Source: Chitinivorax tropicus
GTDB taxonomy: Bacteria; Pseudomonadota; Gammaproteobacteria; Burkholderiales; SCOH01
DNA length: 64,000 bases
NCBI RefSeq assembly: GCF_014202905.1
Contig: NZ_JACHHY010000002.1
Coordinates: forward strand, 208,616 to 272,615
Direction: 5' to 3'
The position numbers and the translations under genes were made by a program. Positions within the stretch are counted from its first letter, which is position 1; each line of letters opens with the position of its first letter. Positions 17,611 to 26,953 of the stretch are shown piece after piece. The notes under the pieces are model-generated. The model worked only from the letters and a program-made list of their open reading frames with translations. It did not search any database and was not told the origin of the DNA.

Positions 17611-19587
17611 ATGACTGCTTGGCAAATTTTAGGGATTGACCCTACCCCCGATCTACGTGAAATCAAACGTGCTTATGCAAAACGCCTGAAGGTCACACGC
17701 CCTGACGACGACCCGCAAGGCTTCCAGCTGCTGCGTGATGCCTACGACTGGGCGCAGCACTGGGCCATGCATCAGGCCAACCCCGCCCCCAGCCCGCCGG
17801 AATGTGAACAACCGACTGACGCACCCATACCAGAGACAGACACCGCCGCGCCGGTGCGCAACCTGCCCTGGCAACGGGAGCTGACCAACGCGATCTGTGA
17901 CGAAACGAGAAGGGGTATTGCGGTCTTGCAAACCGCGTTGAATGATGTCGGCGAACCCGGGCAGGCCGAGCTGGAGGACATGCTGGTCATGCTCTGCAAC
18001 AACGCCCCAGCACTGTCTCTGGCATTCCTGGCCCATGCTGTGGACGTGTTTGACTGGTCAAACCCGACACACCGACATGCTGAGGCTTTATCCTCCCTGC
18101 TGGCTGGCATGCAACATGCCCAGGCTGTTGGCGCTACCACCGTGACAGCGAAGGATATCGCAGAGGCCACCACACCACACCACAATGAGCCCGAATCAGA
18201 CACCGAGCCTGTGGTGCAAACAGACGAAGAGAGCAGGTGCGAGCCCTCTCAAACATGGCAACGCGAGCTTGCCGGCGCCATTGATGACGACCCTAAACGA
18301 GGCATTACCGTTTTGCACATCGCGTTGACCGATGTCGGGGAGCCAGGGCGTGCCGAGTTGGAGGACTTACTGGTCAATCTCTGTGTGACAGCCAAATCCT
18401 TGTCTCTTGGATTCATGGAACACGTCGCTGATCTCTTTGACTGGCTGAAGCCTGGCCACCGCCACGCCAGCACCTTGGCGCCATTGCTGGCAGGGATGCG
18501 ATATGCGCAGACAGCAGGCGTTGCACAGGCTGCCGTGAAAACCATCGTCGAGTCCGCCCAGCAGGGGGATCAGGCAATACAGCTGGCTTTTCAACGTGCG
18601 CTGGGCAACGAAGCGCTTGAGTCGATTGATGCCCGTGTGCTGTTCGAGGTGTATCTGATGCAATGGCTTGCCTCGGACGCCCACCCCTCAGACGATGTTG
18701 CACTGCTGGTTGCCGAACATCTCGAATGGCATCACCGCAACTTGCATTTACGCGATGCGGATCTGGAATCGTGGCAGAAATTGGCTTGGCGCCTGGACAT
18801 GGCCCAGGAACGCCGCCGCTTGCATGCCATCGCCCGGCGACAAGAAGCCGGGTTGAAACCCGAATGGGTCAAGCCGCTCAGCTTGGCGGCCACCATGCTA
18901 CTGCGACCTTACAATCGACTGAAATTACAGTTCCAAGCACTCGATATGAAAAATCAGATGGCTGGTGCCTACCTGATCGAAAACTGGCAGCGAACACATC
19001 CTGTATTGTTGGATGAATTCGATAGCAGAACGGTTGATTTCTACCGGCAAGATCAACCCCACCTGGGTGAAGAGCCGATCAAACCCATCATCACCATCGG
19101 TATCATGGCCACCTTACTTGCCATGGTGGTGGCCCTGAACAGCCAGACCCCCCGACTGGGCTTGTTCCTGCTATTGCTGCTGGCGCTCTTTGTGGCTGGT
19201 CTGACCGCGAGTGCATGTCTACCCTGGTTCTGGCGACGATATATCAAGCCATGGGATGAACGGCTCAGCCAGCGCCTCCTCAAAAAAGACCCTGTTGCAT
19301 TTGAGCGGGGCTTCCGATTCCTCAGGCAAGGCATTCAGGCTTGTTTGTTTACCATTCCCGCGACGCTGGGATTGACGATTGTGTTGGCGGCGGTGGATCT
19401 GCCATTCCGACTGGCCGTTTTGGCGCCGATCAGTTGGGTGCTGTGCTTTGGCACCCTGTATTGGCGCATCCGAACCGACCGGGTGAATGAAGATCAGCCG
19501 ACATCCACATGGTGGAGCAGAAACTGGTGGTGGGTGGTCTGGGTCAGTTTTGGCATGCTGCGTGCAGTCAGCAGCAAATTTGGCTGA
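17611..19587 (+). CDS. Divergent J-domain membrane protein with internal duplication
   Basis: A 658-residue protein. Residues 1-55 resemble a J domain ([20 protein letters not shown]) but the HPD motif reads RPD in TRPDDDPQGF, so it may not stimulate DnaK. Two related modules of about 95 residues follow (roughly 88-180 and 213-305), each with WQREL, LxDVGEPGxAELEDxL and a FDWxxPxHRHA segment. The C-terminal part has about four membrane segments (from residue 490). It precedes a second J-like gene in the same orientation. The function is unknown; a membrane-tethered co-chaperone-like or scaffold role is conceivable. Confidence 0.75.
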   Translation: MTAWQILGIDPTPDLREIKRAYAKRLKVTRPDDDPQGFQLLRDAYDWAQHWAMHQANPAPSPPECEQPTDAPIPETDTAAPVRNLPWQRELTNAICDETRRGIAVLQTALNDVGEPGQAELEDMLVMLCNNAPALSLAFLAHAVDVFDWSNPTHRHAEALSSLLAGMQHAQAVGATTVTAKDIAEATTPHHNEPESDTEPVVQTDEESRCEPSQTWQRELAGAIDDDPKRGITVLHIALTDVGEPGRAELEDLLVNLCVTAKSLSLGFMEHVADLFDWLKPGHRHASTLAPLLAGMRYAQTAGVAQAAVKTIVESAQQGDQAIQLAFQRALGNEALESIDARVLFEVYLMQWLASDAHPSDDVALLVAEHLEWHHRNLHLRDADLESWQKLAWRLDMAQERRRLHAIARRQEAGLKPEWVKPLSLAATMLLRPYNRLKLQFQALDMKNQMAGAYLIENWQRTHPVLLDEFDSRTVDFYRQDQPHLGEEPIKPIITIGIMATLLAMVVALNSQTPRLGLFLLLLLALFVAGLTASACLPWFWRRYIKPWDERLSQRLLKKDPVAFERGFRFLRQGIQACLFTIPATLGLTIVLAAVDLPFRLAVLAPISWVLCFGTLYWRIRTDRVNEDQPTSTWWSRNWWWVVWVSFGMLRAVSSKFG

Positions 19588-19780
19588 AATTTGATCAACA
19601 TCGCCATTTTTCTGGGTAAACCATGATATAACCCCCACGAACCTGGGCAAGTATGGATTGTCCAACTCGCAACACGCCGCCTCCGTGGCAAACTGCACAT
19701 GCGACAACGATGCCAGCTGGCAATGCAGGCTGCAATGGGCCACGGAATATCATGGCACGCCTTTCTATGAACCCGACACG

Positions 19781-20686
19781 ATGAACCCTTGGCACACACT
19801 CGGCATTGAGCCAACCCAGGATCTGCGCGAAATCAAACGCGCCTATGCACAGTTATTGAAGACCACCCGGCCAGAAGATGACCCTCAGGGTTTCCAACGA
19901 CTGAGAGATGCCTTTGAGCAGGTGCAATTCGAGGCGCAGCGTACCGCATTCGAGGTCGAGGCGGCGGCTCAGGCACCTATCGAGTCCGAGATGCATCAGG
20001 TAGAGCGCGGCCAGCCTTGCCCACACTGCGGCAAGATCCATGAGCCACTGGAAGACGTCCCCGAACACGAAAAGCCGATCGTCGAAAAGCTCCGTCCATG
20101 GATTTACGAGCTGTCGGATCTGAACAAAGCCAACAAAGTGGACGAGGCCATCCAGCGCTTCCGCCAGATGACCACGGATCCCTATCTGGTCGAACAGGCA
20201 TTACACCAGACCATGTTTGAGGATGGCATGCTCTATCTGGCCTGTGATGATCGTGATGTGCAGGACGACTTCGTCAAGATGCTGCTCAACCACTATGGCT
20301 GGGTCGAGCCTGGTAACTGGCTGGCCGAGAAGGACCCGAGCACTGTCGATTACCTGAAGGTACGCATGCAGGAAGCAAGCGCACTGGCCAAAGTCGATGA
20401 ACTCTTCCGCCTGATCGAGGACGAGGGTGAAGACATTGCGATCCGGGCATTTGACGAGGTCATCGACGACGACATTTTGCTGAACGTAGATGTGAAGTCC
20501 TTGTTCGAAGGCGAGCTGATGGTGGGTCTGTCTGAATTCGAGCCGTTGCCGATCGGCTTCATCCACCATATTTCCCAACATTTCGATTGGGATCGGGACC
20601 ATCGCCACCTACAAGCCTATCATCCACAGGCCTGGCATGATTTGCAGCGTGGGGTGTTGAAGATGAGCGAGCCTTGGTGGCGCTGA
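19781..20686 (+). CDS. Second divergent J-domain protein
   Basis: A 301-residue soluble protein. The N-terminus ([20 protein letters not shown], then [10 protein letters not shown]) is clearly paralogous to the preceding gene, again without HPD. A possible zinc or redox knuckle CPHCGKIHE follows near residue 80, and the rest is acidic and helical. I start at the ATG at 19781, where the J-like domain begins; the frame extends to 19658. It lacks the membrane segments of its neighbour, so the two may form a membrane/soluble pair. Function unknown. Confidence 0.75.
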   Translation: MNPWHTLGIEPTQDLREIKRAYAQLLKTTRPEDDPQGFQRLRDAFEQVQFEAQRTAFEVEAAAQAPIESEMHQVERGQPCPHCGKIHEPLEDVPEHEKPIVEKLRPWIYELSDLNKANKVDEAIQRFRQMTTDPYLVEQALHQTMFEDGMLYLACDDRDVQDDFVKMLLNHYGWVEPGNWLAEKDPSTVDYLKVRMQEASALAKVDELFRLIEDEGEDIAIRAFDEVIDDDILLNVDVKSLFEGELMVGLSEFEPLPIGFIHHISQHFDWDRDHRHLQAYHPQAWHDLQRGVLKMSEPWWR

Positions 20687-20950
20687 CCTGAACGACTCCC
20701 AACGGTCTTCGCAGCAAGTGAACAAGCTCTGACCGGTGTCAATGCCGGGCCACATCATTTGCGGTAATCAAGTGTTGTTGACTTGGTTTTGTGCCCATAT
20801 TCACATGGCCCTAGGCTTGGGCAGAGGAACAAAGCACACAGCATGGCGATCCATGCTTGGTGGTTTGTGGCCGCGACACAGGCTGTGCAGCATGAAACCG
20901 GTCAACCAAGCCTTCGCCATCCATCGCTTTTGATCATTCAGGAGAACATC

Positions 20951-21337
20951 ATGACCCATCGTCTCATTCTGTCAGCCTGCACATTGCTCGCGGCCCTCGC
21001 ACTGGCAGGTTGTTCAAGCAGCAGCGACATCGAAGCGCTGAAAGCCTCTGTGCAACGAGCCCAATCGACCGCCGACCAAGCACTGCGCACAGCTGTCAAC
21101 GCGGAAACCGCCGCCATGGATGCCAAACGGATTGCCGACCAAGCCGCGCTACGAATCGACACCGCCGCCCGCAAGGCAGACAGTGTGAGCCAGACTGCCG
21201 ATGATGCGCGCAAACTGGCGCTGGAAGCCAACCGGAAGGCGGATCAAGCCCTGAACGACGCCAAGGCGGCCAATAGCGGGGTGGCAGAGGCAAATGAAAA
21301 AATCGATCGCATGTTTAAAAAGACCATGATGAAGTGA
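20951..21337 (+). CDS. Alanine-rich coiled-coil lipoprotein (Lpp/OprI-like)
   Basis: A 128-residue protein. The lipobox (LALAGC) is followed by Ser-rich residues and about 90 residues of Ala-zipper heptads (AQSTADQALRTAVNAETAAM and similar). It resembles Lpp/OprI-type murein lipoproteins but is longer and ends KKTMMK, so covalent attachment to peptidoglycan by a terminal Lys is possible. The two L,D-transpeptidases immediately downstream could in principle do the attachment. It has a good SD (AGGAGA). Confidence 0.82.
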   Translation: MTHRLILSACTLLAALALAGCSSSSDIEALKASVQRAQSTADQALRTAVNAETAAMDAKRIADQAALRIDTAARKADSVSQTADDARKLALEANRKADQALNDAKAANSGVAEANEKIDRMFKKTMMK

Positions 21338-21344
21338 CCGGCTG

Positions 21345-21887
21345 CTACTCCTGGATCACCACCCGCGTCCCCACGCCAATGTAATGCCCCAATTCGTGGA
21401 GCTGCGCATTGGTCAAGGCCACGCAGCCGTTGGTCCAGTTGAAGGCCTGATGCACAGCCAACGAGCCTCGGCCAATACCATGGATACCGATCCCCCCGCC
21501 CAACGGCGTATCGGTAGGCGGCAAGCTGAATGGCTTGGTTCGTGCAATACGCGCCTGCGTGGCGGGCTGGATTTTGCCATCAGCAAGGGCCAATGCCGCG
21601 TGGGCGGGCTGTGGGTAATCCAGGGCATAGAAAGCGTCATATCGGTGGGGGCGCCTGATCGCCACGATATGGAATTCGCCCAGTGGCGTGGTATGGTCAC
21701 CTCGATAATGCACTTTGGTCACGCCCCCGCGACCAATCGAGATATCAGCAAACTGGGCACGGATCTCGCCTTGTGCCGACAACACCGTCAGCACTTGCTG
21801 ACCGGTGTCGATCCGCACCCAATCATCCGGTGCCGCCATGGCCGGTGCAGTCCATAACAACAGCCATTTGAGTGTATTCGTCAACAT
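21345..21887 (-). CDS. L,D-transpeptidase, YkuD family
   Basis: A 180-residue exported protein. The signal peptide is MLTNTLKWLLLWTAPAMAA. The YkuD catalytic motif appears as IHGIGRGSLAVHQAFNWTNG followed by CVAL, with the conserved His and Cys. It cross-links peptidoglycan or attaches lipoproteins to it. The SD AGGAAAG is eight bases upstream of the ATG, inside the coding sequence of the divergent gene. Its start codon overlaps that gene's start codon by two bases. Confidence 0.87.
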   Translation of the reverse strand: MLTNTLKWLLLWTAPAMAAPDDWVRIDTGQQVLTVLSAQGEIRAQFADISIGRGGVTKVHYRGDHTTPLGEFHIVAIRRPHRYDAFYALDYPQPAHAALALADGKIQPATQARIARTKPFSLPPTDTPLGGGIGIHGIGRGSLAVHQAFNWTNGCVALTNAQLHELGHYIGVGTRVVIQE

Positions 21888-22938
21888 GCAGCGATCTTTC
21901 CTGACAACCGTGATCTGTGCCTTGGGGTGGTTGAGCCAGCCGACCCTGGCAGCAACGTTCGATCTGCCCACCGATGGCAGCTCCGTTGTCGGACAAGTAC
22001 GGGTAGTGGTACCCAGCAAGGGCAATACCCTGCTGGATGTAATGCGCCATTTTGACATCGGCTACGAGGAAATCACCACGGCCAACCCCGGGGTATCCGT
22101 CTGGACGCCCGGTGAATTCACACAGGTTGTGATTCCCACCCAATTCATTCTGCCGCCCAAGCCCTGGCAAGGGATCGTGATCAACATCCCACAACGGCGT
22201 CTGTATTATTTTCCACCCGCCAAAAAAGGCCAAGCGGCCAAGGTACTCACCTACCCGATCAGTATCGCGCGGGAAGGTTGGTCCACGCCACTGGGCGAGA
22301 CACGGATCGTCGCAAAATACAAAGATCCCAGCTGGTTCGTACCCAAAAGCATCAAGGAAGAACATCTACGTGACGAGGGGGTGGAGTTGCCAGAGTATTT
22401 CCCCCCAGGGCCAGATAACCCGATGGGCATGTTGGCCATGAAGACTGGCTTTGCCGGGATTTTCATCCACGCCACCAATCGACCTTGGGGAATCGGGCTG
22501 CGCACCAGCCACGGTTGCCTGCATCTATATCCGGAAGATGCCGCCGAGATCTTCCCCCTGCTGGGTCAAAACACGCCGGTGAAGGTGATCGATGAACCTG
22601 TATTGGTCGGCAATGATCGCGGCAGATGGGTCATGGCCACATATCAGCCGGTTGCCGAATACCCCAATTCCCTATCATTGTTCAGCCGCGCGTTGCTCAG
22701 GCTGGGGCAGCAGCTGGCCCAAACCCCGGTCCAGGCGCTGCCCAGGAACGATTTTGACTGGGGGCGGGTGCAGGCCATCGCCAGCAAGCCACAATCCATC
22801 CCTGTTGCGTTGACACAAGATCAACTCGGCGTGGCCGCCTGGGTGGACACCCTTCCTGTCGAGCGCTATGACTACGCCCCCTATGGCATGGATGCCAATA
22901 ACGCCCAACTGCCCGAGCCCCGCCCCCGCCAGCAGTGA
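21886..22938 (+). CDS. L,D-transpeptidase, ErfK/YbiS-like
   Basis: A 350-residue exported protein. The signal peptide ends TLAATF. A LysM-like segment (VVPSKGNTLLDVMRHFDIGY) near residues 45-80 is followed by the YkuD domain, with IFIHATN and the catalytic SHGCLHLYPEDA. In E. coli such enzymes link Lpp to peptidoglycan, which fits the Ala-zipper lipoprotein encoded next door. The SD is weak, and the upstream start region is shared with the divergent transpeptidase. Translation could start up to 81 bases earlier, but only the chosen ATG gives a clean signal peptide. Confidence 0.88.
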   Translation: MQRSFLTTVICALGWLSQPTLAATFDLPTDGSSVVGQVRVVVPSKGNTLLDVMRHFDIGYEEITTANPGVSVWTPGEFTQVVIPTQFILPPKPWQGIVINIPQRRLYYFPPAKKGQAAKVLTYPISIAREGWSTPLGETRIVAKYKDPSWFVPKSIKEEHLRDEGVELPEYFPPGPDNPMGMLAMKTGFAGIFIHATNRPWGIGLRTSHGCLHLYPEDAAEIFPLLGQNTPVKVIDEPVLVGNDRGRWVMATYQPVAEYPNSLSLFSRALLRLGQQLAQTPVQALPRNDFDWGRVQAIASKPQSIPVALTQDQLGVAAWVDTLPVERYDYAPYGMDANNAQLPEPRPRQQ

Positions 22939-22940
22939 TC

Positions 22941-22963
22941 AGGCCCGTGCTTGGCACGGGCCT
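22941..22963 (+). terminator. Hairpin after the ErfK-like gene
   Basis: Stem AGGCCCGTGC / GCACGGGCCT with a 3-base loop; no T-run follows. Confidence 0.55.
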
Positions 22964-23050
22964 GGATTCTCAGTCGCGGGTATTGAAACAACGGCAGGGC
23001 AATTGACCCAGACTTGGTAGGCATGGCGTGGTAACGGATGCCAGCCGGGA

Positions 23051-23704
23051 TCAGAAGCCGATGGTCACGCCGATGTTGATGACCGGCCATACCTTGAAGC
23101 CGCTCACCTTGTCATCCAACTTACGACGCTCTTCTTCAGCGTCCGCCTGCAGCTGCGTGCACTGTGGCGTGCCGATGATGGCCGTACCACAGTCTACGGT
23201 CAGGCTGGTTTTGCTACCACCGGCCAACATCACGCCCAGATCGGCATAGAAATTCACCCCGGCACCCGCCACACTGCCATAGCCAACACCCAGATACGGC
23301 GCGATGGTGTTTTTACCTTTCACCTCACCACTGGCCGAGCCGATCTCAGCAGCGGTATAGGTTCGGCCATTGAAGGTATAGGTGCCATTTCTCGGCTTGC
23401 CCGTGACTTTCAATTTGTTGTCGGCATAGACCAACCCGCCCGTCAGCCGGAAAGGCCCCGCCACACTGAAATCCACCAGTGCACTGAAATTACGCATGCG
23501 CAATTTGCCGTCGTACTCGACATCTGTGTCATTGATGGTACGGTTGTAATTCAGCCCGCTCCAGCCAAGCCGGCCATCCAGCATCGGGATCAGATTCATG
23601 CCGACATCGCCCCCCACACCTGTTGTGCCCGCCCGCAGGCCCACCCCTACGGCGGATGCAGATCCGGCCACCAACAAACAAGCTACGGCCACGATTTTCT
23701 TCAT
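23051..23704 (-). CDS. Outer-membrane beta-barrel protein
   Basis: A 217-residue protein with a signal peptide (MKKIVAVACLLVAGSASA). Alternating Gly/aromatic strands follow and the last residue is Phe, typical of barrels inserted by BamA. Two cysteines (VDCG, PQCTQ) may form a disulfide in a loop. It resembles generic OmpW/OprF-like barrels, but I cannot assign a family. A strong SD (GGGGGA) precedes the start. Confidence 0.75.
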   Translation of the reverse strand: MKKIVAVACLLVAGSASAVGVGLRAGTTGVGGDVGMNLIPMLDGRLGWSGLNYNRTINDTDVEYDGKLRMRNFSALVDFSVAGPFRLTGGLVYADNKLKVTGKPRNGTYTFNGRTYTAAEIGSASGEVKGKNTIAPYLGVGYGSVAGAGVNFYADLGVMLAGGSKTSLTVDCGTAIIGTPQCTQLQADAEEERRKLDDKVSGFKVWPVINIGVTIGF

Positions 23705-23992
23705 GCTTCCCCCTACACCCTACGTAGTCATTGCGGATTTTCAGCCTAGTCCAGCCATAGATGTAACACAAGACAAATACCTACCATTCTGCCTGCCCAC
23801 ATCATCCACCCTGTCGGCAGTGACTCAAGAAAAGGGGTGTTAATCAGTGGTCTTTGCTAAACTTGCACCGTTTCAGGGGCTCGATCCACAGGGTCTATCG
23901 TAGCGACCTTCTCCGACCATATTGACTGGTTGGCGGGCAGGGGTCGAGCTGAACCTATTCCACCAACCTCATTGAAAGCGACCAACGCCACC

Positions 23993-25660
<1,668 letters not shown>

Positions 25661-25715
25661 TCACGGCGGTGTCTGTCGGTCCGGCTGATATGGCCGGATG
25701 CATCTCATGCAGCCA

Positions 25716-25741
25716 ATCGGCCCACTTTGCGGTGGGCCGAT
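25716..25741 (+). terminator. Hairpin after ettA
   Basis: Stem ATCGGCCCAC / GTGGGCCGAT with a 6-base loop; no T-run. It is also downstream of the convergent response regulator. Confidence 0.55.
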
Positions 25742-25789
25742 GGGTTCGGTGATCGGATTGGCGGCCTGCTCTAGGCGCCCGCTGATATG

Positions 25790-26407
25790 TCACTGGAACT
25801 GCAAATCCGTACCTTGCTGACCAACCGTCTGTTTGACGTGCAGCTGGACAGCAGCTGCAACTGTTTTCACCTCCAGTTTGGCCAGGATATTGGCACGATG
25901 CACATCCACTGTGCGCGGGCTGATCGCCAGCCGCTGCCCCACCTCTTTCGAGGTCAATCCCTCCGCCAGACAAGCCAGGATTTCACGTTCGCGAGTGGTC
26001 AGGCGGCTCAACAGCAACCGTATGCCCACATTGCACCCGGAAAGCGCCAGATACCGCTGATGCGCTTTCTCCAGCTGTGTCAGCAATACAGCTTCCTCCA
26101 AAGGTTTTTCGAGAAAGTCCAGCGCACCCAGTTTCATCGCCTCGACCGCCGTTTTGATCTGGCCCTTGGCAGTCATCATGATCACAGGCACTTTGGAATG
26201 CCGCTGGCGAATCAACGATAGCACCTCCAGCCCGCTGATATCCGGCAAATTCAGATCCAGCAATATGCAGGCTTGTTCCGGCCACTGTTGCAAATCCAAC
26301 AGTGCTCCGCCGTTTTCGAAGGCCAGTACCGGGAATCCATTGACCTGCAGTAGCGTACACAACGCATCTCGTAGCGCGGCGTCATCCTCCACAATCAGAA
26401 TCGGCAT
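25790..26407 (-). CDS. FixJ/NarL-type response regulator
   Basis: A 205-residue regulator, the usual FixJ length. The REC domain starts ILIVEDD, has the phospho-acceptor in CILLDLNLPD and Lys in LEKPLEE. The LuxR-type helix-turn-helix (LTTREREILACLAEGLTSKE, then ISPRTVDVHRANI) ends it. The ATG at 26407 has no clear SD; an upstream in-frame ATG at 26494 has GAGG 11 bases before it and is a real alternative. It is divergent from a soluble histidine kinase, its likely partner, and precedes the chitinase block. Confidence 0.88.
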   Translation of the reverse strand: MPILIVEDDAALRDALCTLLQVNGFPVLAFENGGALLDLQQWPEQACILLDLNLPDISGLEVLSLIRQRHSKVPVIMMTAKGQIKTAVEAMKLGALDFLEKPLEEAVLLTQLEKAHQRYLALSGCNVGIRLLLSRLTTREREILACLAEGLTSKEVGQRLAISPRTVDVHRANILAKLEVKTVAAAVQLHVKQTVGQQGTDLQFQ

Positions 26408-26537
26408 GTGCTGTGACCCAGCGTTGGGTTCTGCGCACTCCACCTTCATGGCGACGCCCATTGCAATATGGCGGAGTTTGGGTGCAAAAGGCATGAAAGA
26501 AGCGCCTCAATAGAAGATTGGTTCTGGATGTAATCAA

Positions 26538-26553
26538 AGTGATCCATATCACA
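26538..26553. promoter_or_regulatory. CRP/Vfr-like binding site
   Basis: The sequence AGTGATCCATATCACA has perfect GTGA and TCAC half-sites with six bases between, as in the CRP consensus. It lies just upstream of the response-regulator gene, so catabolite-type control of the two-component system is plausible. No experimental support. Confidence 0.55.
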
Positions 26554-26953
26554 CACTACCGAGCCAGCGGTTTTCATCAATGAGTGAGCATGGGGATCTT
26601 GTGCCCTGGCAGGATACCGAGCTTGCTACCATCTGCTTTCTTTCGGCTCTCGAATGGTCGTTTTGCCGTCACCAACGGCTTGACCAGTCCTGTTGACACA
26701 GTCATACAGCTTGCGCCATATAACACCCCACCTGTAAACAGAGGGTTGCATTTCAACGCAACCCGCGCCCGGCAACGGATGCCAAGCCATAGAGTGCTTT
26801 TCTATTATTTGAATTGAATGCGCCATATAAATTATGGTTATGTCATAATAGTATTGATTCAAGAAATATTTACATAATGGCGATTAAATAAATAACATCT
26901 GTTATACATTATGCCATCATTTCATAAAATAACCCGTAGCAAGTGATTTCATC
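26554..26953. other. Divergent intergenic region
   Basis: No convincing gene. The last 130 bases are very AT-rich and include an odd palindrome TTATGTCATAA at 26838-26848. They probably hold the kinase promoter. Confidence 0.5.

Noticed and set aside
26584..26817. 77-residue frame before the kinase gene
   Set aside because: No family, poor start context, lies in the divergent regulatory region.
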